From Funneliformis mosseae (taxonomy: Eukaryota; Glomeromycota; Glomeromycetes; Glomerales; Glomeraceae), in NCBI GenBank assembly GCA_910592005.1, contig CAJVPP010000264.1, forward strand, positions 1 to 38,168: a stretch of 38,168 bases of DNA. The letters run 5' to 3'. A model generated the notes under the pieces. It worked only from the letters and a program-made list of their open reading frames with translations. It was not told the origin of the DNA and did not search any database. Shown one piece after another: positions 10,557-22,465 of the stretch (position 1 is its first letter; every line of letters begins with the position of its first letter). Both the position numbers and the translations under genes were made by a program.

Positions 10557-11757
10557 TCAATGGTAAATTGAAAAAGGAATTTTAATTACTTCTTGTGCTA
10601 TCATTCTCCCATTCATAGGATATCTTAAAAATTTCGCAATAAAATCTATAATTTCTTTATTTGCATGAGGCAAATGTTTTATTGTCAATCCAACAGAATC
10701 ACTTTCAACAAACTTAAACTTTCCGTAATCAGGAAATTCAATAACTTCCTATGTAATATTAATAAAAAATCATTATTAAATAATCTTAATAAACTTAATA
10801 TCAGAACTATACTTATACTATACTTACCGGCCAATTCAATTCATTAACCACACCTAATATTCGAAATATTTTACACAATTGTTCAATATCGCTTCCACCA
10901 TCAAACAGTGGATATCCCACATTTTCGGTAAAAAATTCAGCAAATATGCATCCAAGGGACCATAAATCAACTGCATATGAATAATTGCCAGAAGAAAAAA
11001 GGAGTTCTGGCGCGCGATAAATCCTTTAATAAAGAGAGTAAATTTCAAATAAAAAATGAATTGACAACATATAAAATATTTTATTTTGAACAAACAAACC
11101 TTGTTCCTATTTCGAATCTCATTTCTCCCCTTTTTTCATTGTTACTATTTGATTCTATCCATGCATCATCAAAATCACCGATTTTAATTACTCCAGAATC
11201 ACTTATTAAAATATTCTTTGGTGATAAGTCTCGATGTATTACTTTACATTCATGTATATGTGTAACTCCATTTAGTATCATCCAAATACACGATTTAATT
11301 TCCGATAAAGATAGCGTGTATTCATCAAGTAATGTTCTTAAAGTAAAGGGACAGAATGGAAATATTAGAGAATTTATGCCTAGTTGTACATTAAAACGGG
11401 ATAATGTTGGCGATAAACGTCGTGAAGTTTCGTCACAAGGAATAAGGGATATAATCTAAATTAACATACAATTTAGCTATATGTGTAAATATTCTAAGAA
11501 AATTAATTCCTTCTTACATTTTCATGTTTTAATATATCCAAAACACGACACTCGTTTTCAACTCTTTCATGAACTGGTCTTTCGTATCTAACTTCGATAC
11601 TTTTTTTTATTGCTACTAATTTTTTTGATGGCTTTTGTCTCGCTTTGTACACAACGCCGAAAGTGCCTTCTCCATAAGTTGACAGTATTTCATAAGAATA
11701 TTGTTCCATATCTTTTTTTTTTTGAATAAATTTGACGTCGGCATCAGCCAATCTCAT
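10557..11757 (-). CDS. CDK-family (CMGC) protein kinase, CDK20/Csk1-like, four exons
   Basis: Exons (minus): 11757-11518, 11455-11100, 11023-10828, 10748-10557, joining to 984 nt and 327 residues. All introns are GT-AG. The glycine loop GEGTFG is at 29-34 and the ATP lysine K51 in VAIKK; the aC glutamate is probably E69. The catalytic loop HRDLSPKN is at 154-161, the DFG position reads DFD at 174-176, and [10 protein letters not shown] is at 197-206. DLWSLGC and a CMGC-insert-like [12 protein letters not shown] follow. The C-terminus [12 protein letters not shown] resembles the end of CDK20 kinases, giving full kinase length with almost no tail. Two features are odd: Ser replaces the usual Lys in HRDLKxxN, and DFG is DFD. 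Substrate and activator cannot be told. M1 opens the longest frame; M17 (11709) is an alternative start. It faces the V-ATPase gene across a shared upstream region. Confidence 0.88.
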
Positions 11758-11975
11758 AATAAAAGCAAAGTTACACGCTTTTCATCTTTCTGATCAAATG
11801 ATAATATGATAATCTGATCATATCTGATATGCAAGGTAGAAACAAAATCCCTAAGTACGAATTATATCTATTCAAACAGATCAATACTTGATCAGTTCAA
11901 TCAACTTAAATACCTCAAGAATTTGTCTTCAGCCTTTCTTACTTTCCTCCTATTCTTCAATCTAACGTACACATA
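11758..11975. promoter_or_regulatory. Shared upstream region of the kinase and V-ATPase genes
   Basis: The 218 bp between the two start codons must hold both 5' UTRs and promoters. It contains a cluster of TGATCA-type palindromic words (CTGATCAAATGATAATATGA, AATCTGATCATATCTGATAT, then TTGATCAGTTCAATCAA) and a C/T-rich tract (CTTTCTTACTTTCCTCC) before the V-ATPase ATG. No canonical TATA box is clear. A bidirectional promoter is inferred from geometry only. Confidence 0.5.
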
Positions 11976-14377
<2,402 letters not shown>

Positions 14378-14964
14378 TTTTAATCATTTTACGAATTTTG
14401 GAATTTAATTGTTAATATTAATTATGACATATTTTATTATTTATTGAATTAATTATATTTATGTTAGGTTATTTTGTGTTGTTCATGTAATGGTTGCATA
14501 GATTATTTATTTATTATTTTTCAATGTTTTAATTGTTAAAAAATTTTAATTCCGAAGAATCAAGAAAATTTCGTTTGAATATTAATTTCCATATTTTGAA
14601 CATATTTTATTAATAAAAAAAAAAAATAAATAAATAAAAAGTACAATTTAATAAATCATTTAATTTAAGCCTTTGATTGTTACATTTGCTTCCAAGTTTT
14701 TAAAACGTGATATTTTTTAATTGTTATTTATGTAATAGGTATTGGTATAATCCTTAATAAAGTTAAACAGTTTACCTTCAAAAATGATTCCTAATTTATC
14801 ATCGAATTTTTTAAATTGCTAAATTTTACGTACATTTCGTTCATTATTTTATTGATTATATTATTTTTTATAAAAAGAACTAGTTATTTTATATTAAACC
14901 TTACCTAGCCCTAAAACTATACTTAAAATTATTTGTAATAAATAGGATTTTATATAATCATTTT

Positions 14965-15060
14965 AAAAATCTGATCTAATCTGAAATTAGATTAAATCAG
15001 ATTCATCTGAATTAAAATTTAATCTAATTAAATTCAGATTAGATTCAGATGATATAAATA
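14965..15060. repeat. AATCTGA/TCAGATT palindrome-rich cluster
   Basis: About 95 bp made of repeated ATCTAATCTGAAATTAGATT, AATCAGATTCATCTGAATT and ATTCAGATTAGATTCAGAT words on both strands. The words pair with each other, so the segment can fold into several alternative hairpins. Similar clusters occur at 28950-29040 and 31415-31570. Confidence 0.65.
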
Positions 15061-15889
15061 AATTAGTTTATTATAATTTGATATAAATTAAAAATAAAAA
15101 CTAATTAAAGTTTTTAATAGAATTTTTAAAATTAATTATAATTAATTTATAAAAGTTATAAATATATAAAATTTAAAATTAAGTAAATTATATTTTAATA
15201 AATTATAGATTAATTTCTTAATATTTATTTTAATTATTTTAGTTTTATTATTTTAAGTTTAAAATATAAAAAATTCTTTTAAAACTTATTTTTTTTTTTT
15301 ATAATAAAAAATAATATTTAATATATTCATTTTATATTTATAAAAATTTTATTTTATTAAATAACAAACTTTGAATTTTTTATTTTTTATTTTAAAAAAA
15401 AATTTTCAACTTATTATAATATTATTAAATGTAAATTGATATTAATTTTAAATTATTAAATTTTAGATTTATTAATTAAATAAACTAAAAATTACGTATT
15501 ATTATTAATTTAATTATAATTTTTATAAATTTTAAATATTTATTTATTTTATAAATTTAAAAATATTTTATTTTGTTATTTATATTATTATTATATTATT
15601 AATCTATTATTTTTATTATAAAACATTATAAATGAATTAAAGTTATAATAAATTTAAAATAAATATTAATTTTTTTAAATTATAAATTTATTTTTATTTT
15701 TATTTGGTAAAAAATAAATTATACTATATAAAATTATTTATTTAAAAAAATCACATTATAAATTATTATTTTATTATATTATTATTATTAATTTCTTATA
15801 ATACTAAATATTATAATTAAAAAGAATATAATAATTAGTTATATTAGTAATAAATAAACAATATATAATTATAATTAATTATAATTAAG

Positions 15890-16085
15890 GTTATTAAATA
15901 AAACCTAAAAATTTTGCAAGTTATTTAAATGATAAAAGATAAAATTTAGCAAAATTCAAAAAATGATAAATTTATATTAAAACTTATAAAATATGAAACT
16001 ATATTAAACTTTAATAAAAATTAGTAAAATTAATATTTAACATTTTATTAAATTTAAAATTAATTTAGATAAGCAATCTTAACTG
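15890..16085. repeat. Dispersed ~200-bp repeat family 2, copy 1
   Basis: Matches 24499-24715 in the same orientation. Shared blocks in order are TAAATAAAACYTAA, TTTTGCAA, AAATGA, GGTAAAATTTAGC or GATAAAATTTAGC, AATATGAAACTATATTAAA, TTAGTAAA, and TTAGAYAAGCAATCTTA at the end. Several small indels separate the copies. It shares the GAAACTATATTAAA word with the repeat at 7380 and 9087, possibly a distant relation. Non-coding. Confidence 0.6.
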
Positions 16086-16469
16086 TGACTTTTTTATTAT
16101 ATTTACTATAGATAAATAATAGATATATTAATATTTGTAGATTAAAGTATTAAAAGTGTTAAATACAAATAGAAAATTACTTTCAGATTATATTTAAGAA
16201 GAAATAGAATAGAATATTAATATATTGAAATATAAACTTAAAGTAGTTATTAGCTAATTTATTTAATAAAAGCTAATAAGTTAAATATTTAGCATTTTTT
16301 ATTAAAGGTAGATATAAATTTCTCAAATAAAATCTAATAGGTATTAATCTTTCAAAACTTATATAAAGAAATTTTGAAGCAAGTATAATTTTAAATAATG
16401 ATTCTAAAATTGTAAAAAATTTAAGATGTAAATAAAAAAGTTTTTTATAAATTTGACTAAATCTAAATA

Positions 16470-17057
16470 CAAAGAGTCGCTAAAAGTCTTCAAACGCTTT
16501 TGGCTCAATAAATCATTTAAAATTTTAAAATTTAATTAAATAATTTATTAAATATTTATTAAAAATGACATATAAAATAAATTTTGTACTAATTAATCAG
16601 TACTAATCTGGTCTCCATTTGCTTCAATAACTGTTCAAATTTATTGTAGTATATTATCAACCAAATTTTTAATAGTATGTATTGAAATTTCTCTCTATAA
16701 TTTTTTAATATGCCGTTCTAGTTCAGCAATATTAGAAGATATTTATTCCTTTCACAGATACTTTTTTTAACATCAGCCTACAGATTTTTAATTGAGCTGA
16801 TATCTGGACTTAAATGGGTTATGAAAGAATATACATATTATTTTTTGCATAAAAATTCTTCGCCTGCTTCATATTGTGAGACTGAGAATTATTTTCCTGA
16901 AAAATACCATTATTATTTTGAAATACATTTTTAAAGTATGATTTATATAAATAATATTTAAAATGTCATATGATCGCAGAATTGCTAAGTCAAATAAAAT
17001 TGTCAATATTAAATTGCATCTAAAAAGTAGTGTTTAGAGATATTTAGCGACCCTTTA
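16470..17057 (-). mobile_element. Internally deleted Tc1-like element (588 bp)
   Basis: Flanked by TA at 16468-16469 and 17058-17059. The left end reads CAAAGAGTCGCTAAAAGTCT and the right end read inwards TAAAGGGTCGCTAAATATCT, followed by matching AAAC blocks. Inside, on the minus strand at about 16600-16930, are scattered remnants of a Tc1-like transposase: a second-Asp-like segment FQENNSQSHNMKQAKNFYA at the 5' side and VIEANGDQIST at the C-terminus. Most of the gene is missing. The ends differ from those of the 20592 element, so it is another family. Confidence 0.75.
16600..16930 (-). pseudogene. Tc1-like transposase fragments in the deleted element
   Basis: Several frames together show the catalytic-Asp region (NNGIFQENNSQSHN; the expected D-N pair is N-N, a G-to-A type change), the FYAKNNMYIL segment that precedes the third block, and the family's C-terminus ending EANGDQIST. 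Many stops and frame changes. Not functional. Confidence 0.65.
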
Positions 17058-17398
17058 TATAATAAATTTATAAAAAATTGTAATAAATCTGATATGTTAA
17101 AAATATGAGAAATGAATTCTATGATAAAAAATAAAAAAAATGTGAAATTAAGCAAGTAAAAATAACAGAATATATCTTGAATGTACTATAAGTTATTTAT
17201 TATATTATTATTATTAATTATAAGATAAATTTTAGAATAATAGTTAATATACTTTATTAGTAGTAAAATATAAAATAACTTTACTTTTATGATTAATATA
17301 TTTTATAATTTTAATTATTAAATTTTGTATTTTACAAATATATAATATTTTATAAGTTCAATAACTTTAATAAGAGCTATACTTATATAGGAGGGTTT

Positions 17399-17533
17399 CT
17401 AGAAAAATCAGATTCTGAGAAATTTTTCACTTAAATTAAGAGCTTAATACATTTTAATCTAATAACATCAAAAACTAAAATGCAATAAAAATCTCAATTT
17501 TGTTAAAAAATTCCCAGAATCTGATTTTTCTAG
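17399..17533. mobile_element. Fold-back element with 19-bp perfect inverted ends
   Basis: CTAGAAAAATCAGATTCTG at 17399-17417 is repeated in inverted orientation at 17515-17533, and the pairing continues imperfectly through AGAAATTTTT and AAAAAATTCC. The ~135-bp unit is non-coding and could be a small MITE or a structured RNA. No clear target-site duplication is visible, so its class is open. Confidence 0.6.
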
Positions 17534-17539
17534 TAATAA

Positions 17540-18255
17540 ATTCATATAATACATTTTTACCACTCACTATTAAAAAAAATTGTTTTACAAATTAATTTTT
17601 ATTTATCTATAAATTATTATTCAATTCTTTCATTATTATTTTTTATAATTTTAATTCTTTTTTTAGTTCTTTATTATTATTCTTTAATATTTATTTTCTA
17701 TTTCTAATAATTATTTCTTTCTTTTTGTAAATTATTTTCTTTTTATTTCAAAACTATTAATATTTTATTTTAATATTTTTATTTTACTATTTCTTTTTTA
17801 TCTTTTTTTAACTCTATTTTCTTAATTATTTCATTTTCTTTAAGATTAGTTTTAGACCTTCCATTTGATTATTTTAAAATTATCTTACTAATTAATTACT
17901 ATATATTTTTTTTCATTGTATTATTATTTTACTATTTCTTATAGTTTATTTTTTGTTCTTTATTTTAGTTCTTTTATTTTCCTATTCTGATATATTATTA
18001 AATAATAAAATTAAATATTCAAGTGATATTTAATATATCAAAAAGGTACTCATCATCTTATCTATTGATATATTAATATATTAAAAAGGTTGTCAATATA
18101 GGTATTATTAGGATAAGTTTTTTATTTATATAGTAATGAATATAATATTATTTTTATAATTTCAGAATTAATTATTTTTAAATTAATAAATTTATTAAAA
18201 ATTAAAACGAATCTATTATTCTTTTCTAATATTAAATTAAGCATAATTTTCTTTT
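17540..18255. other. Pyrimidine-biased AT-rich stretch
   Basis: About 700 bp in which the plus strand is dominated by T with scattered C (TTCTTT, ATTTCTTT, TTTTAGTTCTTT words), an obvious strand asymmetry from roughly 17580 to 17990. No gene or element end is visible. Confidence 0.45.
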
Positions 18256-18259
18256 TATT

Positions 18260-20045
18260 GAAAGTTAATTCTATATCAGTTAATAATTTACATAATTTTT
18301 TTTGAAGTTTTAGTATTTGAATATTAAAAATCTATATAGCAATTGTTTAACATATTAGGATTACAAAGTAACCCTAAAATGCTAATTTTAAGACTCTTAA
18401 GATCATGGCTAGATTTAAAATCTAACTAGAATCTGTCTATTGATGCTAATTTAAAGCTTGTCATCTAGATTGATAACTAGAATATTAAGTCTTAAGAATT
18501 TTAGACCTCAAAACTACTGTTAAATTTAGATAAAAAGATCACCTTTAGTTATAAGTATTTATATCACTTTTTTTCTATTTTTATCAATACTAATTAGAAC
18601 CACTATAATTTTTATTCAATATCAGGATATTTTTAATATATGATTAGGAACGCATAAATAAAATAATCTTATAAGACTGTTATCTTAAAAGTTATTATCT
18701 ATATAAAACTAGATAAGTAGATAGCTATTGTATTCATATTATTAAACTTATTCAGAAATTAAATACAACCTTTACTTAAAGTGATAGCTTAATTAAATGG
18801 TGTTGCAGTAATGCAATGCAATTTATTATCATTATAATTACCTTAAAGTAATATTCAATCTATTAATTACTGATTAATTATTTTTTTACTTATGTAAGAA
18901 TTCTTAAATTTTAAGACGTAAGACAGACTTAATAACAAAGATCAAATTTTTATCAATTTATAGTTTTATTTGCATTTACTTATTTTTAACAATCTAATAT
19001 TTAAGTATAATTAATATTAATTGATAGATCAATTAATTAGTTTTTAATATATATTAATATATATACTTATATATTTAATTATATATAAAATTTTTATAGA
19101 AACTATCTAGTTTTATGTATCAGCTAAGACTTGAACTTGTGACTTTTACAGTATAACCTATAAAAGTAATTTAATTCTTATTAATTGAGTTAAATTACTA
19201 ATTCTTTAATGATTTACATAATTTTTTTTGTTTCAGTATTTAAATATTAAGGAATTTATTAATTAATTATATACATCTTATATAGATTATTCCTAAAACT
19301 AATTTTAAATCTTTAGATCATGATTAGATATAAATTCTAATCAGAATCTATCTACTTAATACTAGTCTAAGGATTGCTATCTAGACTAATTATCTGAAAT
19401 ATTAAATTTTGAGACTTTTAATTACTAGAACTACTATCAAATTTAAATAGAGAGATTACTTTTAATCATAAGAATCATTATACTCTTATTCTTATTAATA
19501 CTAATCAGAATTATTATAATCTTTGCCTATTATCAAGGTATTTTTAACATATAATCAGGAAGGCTTAGATAAAATGATCTTATAAGATTTATATCATGAA
19601 AGTTATCATCTATATATATAGAACTTAGAAAGGTAAATGGCTATTATACCTATATTATTAAAATTATTAAAGAATTAAACTTAGTCTTTTATATTGCTAT
19701 AATAATATAATATAGTTTATTATCAATGATAACCATTTGAAAATAATACTAAATCTACTAATTACTGGTTAACTACTTCTTTATTTGTATAAGATCTTAA
19801 ATTTAAATATATAAAATAGTATTTATTACAAACCTATTAGTGAAGGTTAAGTTTCTATTGATCTTTGACTTTATTTATATCTATTTATTCTTAAAAATCT
19901 AATATTTAAATATGATCAATATTGATTGAAAAACAATTGATTAGTTACAAACGCATATTTATATATATGTTCACATATTCAATTAAAATTTACTAATTTT
20001 ATTCTTAACTGAAACTTAAATTTATGACTATTGCAATATTAATAA
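18260..20045. repeat. Imperfect tandem duplication, two units of ~0.93 and ~0.83 kb
   Basis: Copy 1 runs about 18286-19211 and copy 2 about 19212-20044. A third start (AATTTACATAATTTTA) lies at 20044 and then diverges. Shared colinear blocks are TTACATAATTTTTTTTG, TTAAGATCATGGCTAGAT or TTTAGATCATGATTAGAT, ATCTAGAYTRATNAYYTGAA, TCAGGATATTTTTAA or TCAAGGTATTTTTAA, CTTATAAGA, GATAGCTATTGTAT or AATGGCTATTATAC, and AATCTAATATTTAA. Divergence is mostly transitions. No open frame is shared, and the units look like a decayed repeat or element pair. Confidence 0.75.
19122..19204 (-). other. tRNA-like segment, possible SINE head or pseudo-tRNA
   Basis: On the minus strand the segment ends with a B-box-like CAAGTTCAAGTCTTAGCTGA. 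About 50 bases upstream is a D-arm-like TTTAACTCAATTAATAAGAA, in the order and spacing of a tRNA. Acceptor and T-stem pairing are poor, so it is not a working tRNA. It lies at the end of copy 1 of the 0.9-kb tandem unit; the matching place in copy 2 (about 20000-20040) is more degraded. A tRNA-derived SINE or an old pseudogene fits best. Confidence 0.35.
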
Positions 20046-20591
20046 TTTACATAATTTTATAAAGTGAAGTAGTTCTGCAAAATCTTTAAGGGTATACCAG
20101 AAATTAGCTAATTTAAAGAGTAATAGAAGGTTAAATCTTTATATTAGGAGATTATAATCATGTGATAATATTAATATAAAATGATTGGTCAATTTGATTT
20201 TGCTAAAATATTGGCAAAAATTAAATGAACATAATAAAAATCTATTTGATTAAATGAAATTTTGACTAAACACTTATCCCTTAAAGCGTAGGTATAAATT
20301 GGCTATAAAACATTATAGAAAAATTATAATATTTTAATATTTAATGATTATAAAAAAATGAAACAAACTTTATTAGATTTGTCATATTAAAATCTATCTA
20401 ATAATAGTATTTTTAAATTTTTAAAATTAATAATTATTAATATAAATTAATTTTTCAATTTTTCAATTTTTTAAAATAACTTATTATTAAATAAATTACA
20501 AAAAAATAAAATTTGATTTGTTGGATTTATCTTATTAAGACCTATTAAATGATTATAATTTTATATTTCTGAAATCAAAGATAGCAAGATA

Positions 20592-22243
20592 CACTCCTAT
20601 GCAAAAAGTTTAGGATCACACAATAAATTGTAAAACAAATAGTTTTTCTAAATAATTAACATTTTATTAAGCTATAAAAAGTTATTTATAATTATTTTAT
20701 TGAATAAAAGCTAATTTTTTTAATATTATTTATAAGTAACAAATAAAACATTAGAAATTTAATAAGCATTATTTTGCTGATCATTATTAATCATATTTAA
20801 GGCACGTAACTTTTCGTGAATAAAAAAATAATTTGTATAATTATATTTATTTAAATCTATTAAAAAGCATTTAATTTATGCGATAAAAAATAAAGAAATC
20901 CAAAACCTATACAATTGATAAAATTAATATATACTAAAGTTTCTTTAATAAAAAAGGAATAATTTTCAATAAAAAAATAAAAAAAAATTATTTCTTGATA
21001 TTTACTTTTATAAAATGTGATAAAAGTATTTATCAATATCTTGTAAGATAATCGCAGGCTTTTATCACTGCTTCTACTCGACAATTTATGCTTTCAATAA
21101 GATTTTGGTAAATTTCATCTGAAATCTTTAACCAACATTGTTGAAGAAATTCTTCTAATTCTCTCACATTTCTTGGATTTTTTTGCTTTAATCAGATTTG
21201 ACGCCTAAGCTCATCTCATAAATGCTTTATGAGATTAAGATTAGGACTTTGTCCTGGTCAAAGTAACTAAGTTATATCTATTTCTTCAATAAAGTTTCAT
21301 ATTCGTTCACTTGTGTGAATTGGTGCATTATCTTGTTGAAACAAATATTCTCCATTTTGTTTTTCAAATTCCTCTAAAATAGGACTAAATGGTAGCCAAG
21401 GATCTCTTGAATATATCTTTCACTATTTATCTGACCATCAACCCTTATCAAAGGACCTAACCCATACCAGGAAAAGCATCCCACATCATAACTCCTCTAC
21501 TACTATGTTTTATAGTTGAAACAAGGCAATTAATATTGTAATTTTCTTTAGAAAGCCTTCAAACTCAAATTTTTCCATCATTCTGAAATAGAGTAAATCT
21601 AGACTCATCACTTTATACAACTTTTTTCCAGCCATTTATAATCTATAGATGCCTTTTATGAGCTCAATTTAAACGAATTTTTTGGTTATTCTCACTTACA
21701 TTAGGTTTTCTAAGGGCTATACAACTGTTATATCCTATTTTATATAATGTTTTTTTCATAGTTCGCTTACATATTATATTTCCAGTAGACTCAATAAAAA
21801 TTTCTTTATTTTTTAATGGGTTTATGCCAGTTTTTGACAATAATAGTCTTAAGATGACACTTGTCTCATTCAGTTACTTTCTTAGGATGTCTACTTCTAT
21901 TAGCAACAGAAATAGTACCCTTCTCATAGTATTTTGTTATTATATTATGTACCGTCATTTTGCCATAACCTGTTTTTTTTGAAATAGTCCTTTCAGAATC
22001 ATCAGCTTCATAAAAGCTAATGATTTTACCATGTTCAAAATCTGTTAGTTCTTTTCTTTTAACCATTTTATAGAAACAATGAAGAAATAAATATAGGGGA
22101 AAAAAAATTTTTTGTGTGATGATCATCATTAAACAATACATCATAAATAGTTTATTTTATTATACAAATAAATAAATATTTTTCAATTTATGTATCACTA
22201 TTGTAAATCTTAGAAGTAGTCCTAAACTTTTTACACAAGAGTG
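20592..22243 (-). mobile_element. Complete but dead Tc1-like transposon
   Basis: 1652 bp flanked by TA at 20590-20591 and 22244-22245. The terminal inverted repeats start CACTCCTATGCAAAAAGTTT on the left and, read inwards, CACTCTTGTGTAAAAAGTTT on the right, matching over about 26 bp with few differences. Size, TA target and one transposase gene in minus orientation are all normal for the family. Both ends are in place but the gene is destroyed by point mutations. AT-rich non-coding sequence of 440 bp separates the gene from the left end. Confidence 0.9.
21033..22066 (-). pseudogene. Tc1-like transposase pseudogene
   Basis: From ATG at 22066 an intact N-terminal paired-type HTH reads MVKRKELTDFEHGKIISFYE, then SERTISKKTGYGKMTVHNII and GTISVANRSRHPKKVTE. 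The catalytic part follows in pieces: SDESRFTLFQNDGKI, EYLFQQDNAPIHTSERI, PGQSPNLNLIKHL and DELRRQI, and the C-terminus ends EAVIKACDYLTRY with TGA at 21033. Overall span of about 344 codons is the family's normal length. Stops occur where Trp is conserved: after KKVTE, before SDESR (TAA), two around KI-V-RL, after ERI, before PGQSP, after IKHL. TGG survives in INGWKK and QQCWLK. One or more frameshifts lie around 21420-21470 and 21660-21860. Confidence 0.88.
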
Positions 22244-22443
22244 TATATAAGTTTAAAAATTTAACTTTTTTTTATAATAATTTATTATATATTTATCTTT
22301 AAAATATCATTAATTAATTACATTTTTTTTTAAATTTTTACTTAGAAAACATTATAAAATTTATTATAAAAATATTAATTTTTAAATAAATTATTTTAAA
22401 AATATTTAAAATTATTATAAATAATTTTAATTATTAAATAAAA

Positions 22444-22465
22444 TTGCAGGCAAATTTGCCTGCAA
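22444..22465. repeat. Perfect 22-bp palindrome
   Basis: TTGCAGGCA, then AATT, then TGCCTGCAA: two 11-base arms with no loop, standing out by its G/C content in an otherwise A/T-only region, immediately followed by AATGCTTGAAGGG. Could be the fused ends of a deleted inverted-repeat element, or a protein-binding site. Confidence 0.7.

Larger units (their letters stand above)
14378..16467. other. Gene-free AT-rich intergenic block
   Basis: Starts with the 3' flank of the V-ATPase gene and becomes nearly pure A/T from about 15060. Apart from the palindromic cluster at 14965-15060 and the dispersed repeat at 15890-16085, both listed separately, I see no gene, RNA or element. Confidence 0.6.

Noticed and set aside
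10977..11459. 160-codon plus-strand open frame
   Set aside because: It is antisense to kinase exons 2 and 3, whose minus-strand translation gives the conserved kinase motifs.
20860..21084. 74-codon minus-strand open frame
   Set aside because: Alternative frame across the C-terminus and downstream flank of the dead Tc1 transposase; no independent support.
22444..22465. Rho-independent terminator
   Set aside because: A bacterial feature; the palindrome has no loop or T-run at a gene end, and the genome is eukaryotic.
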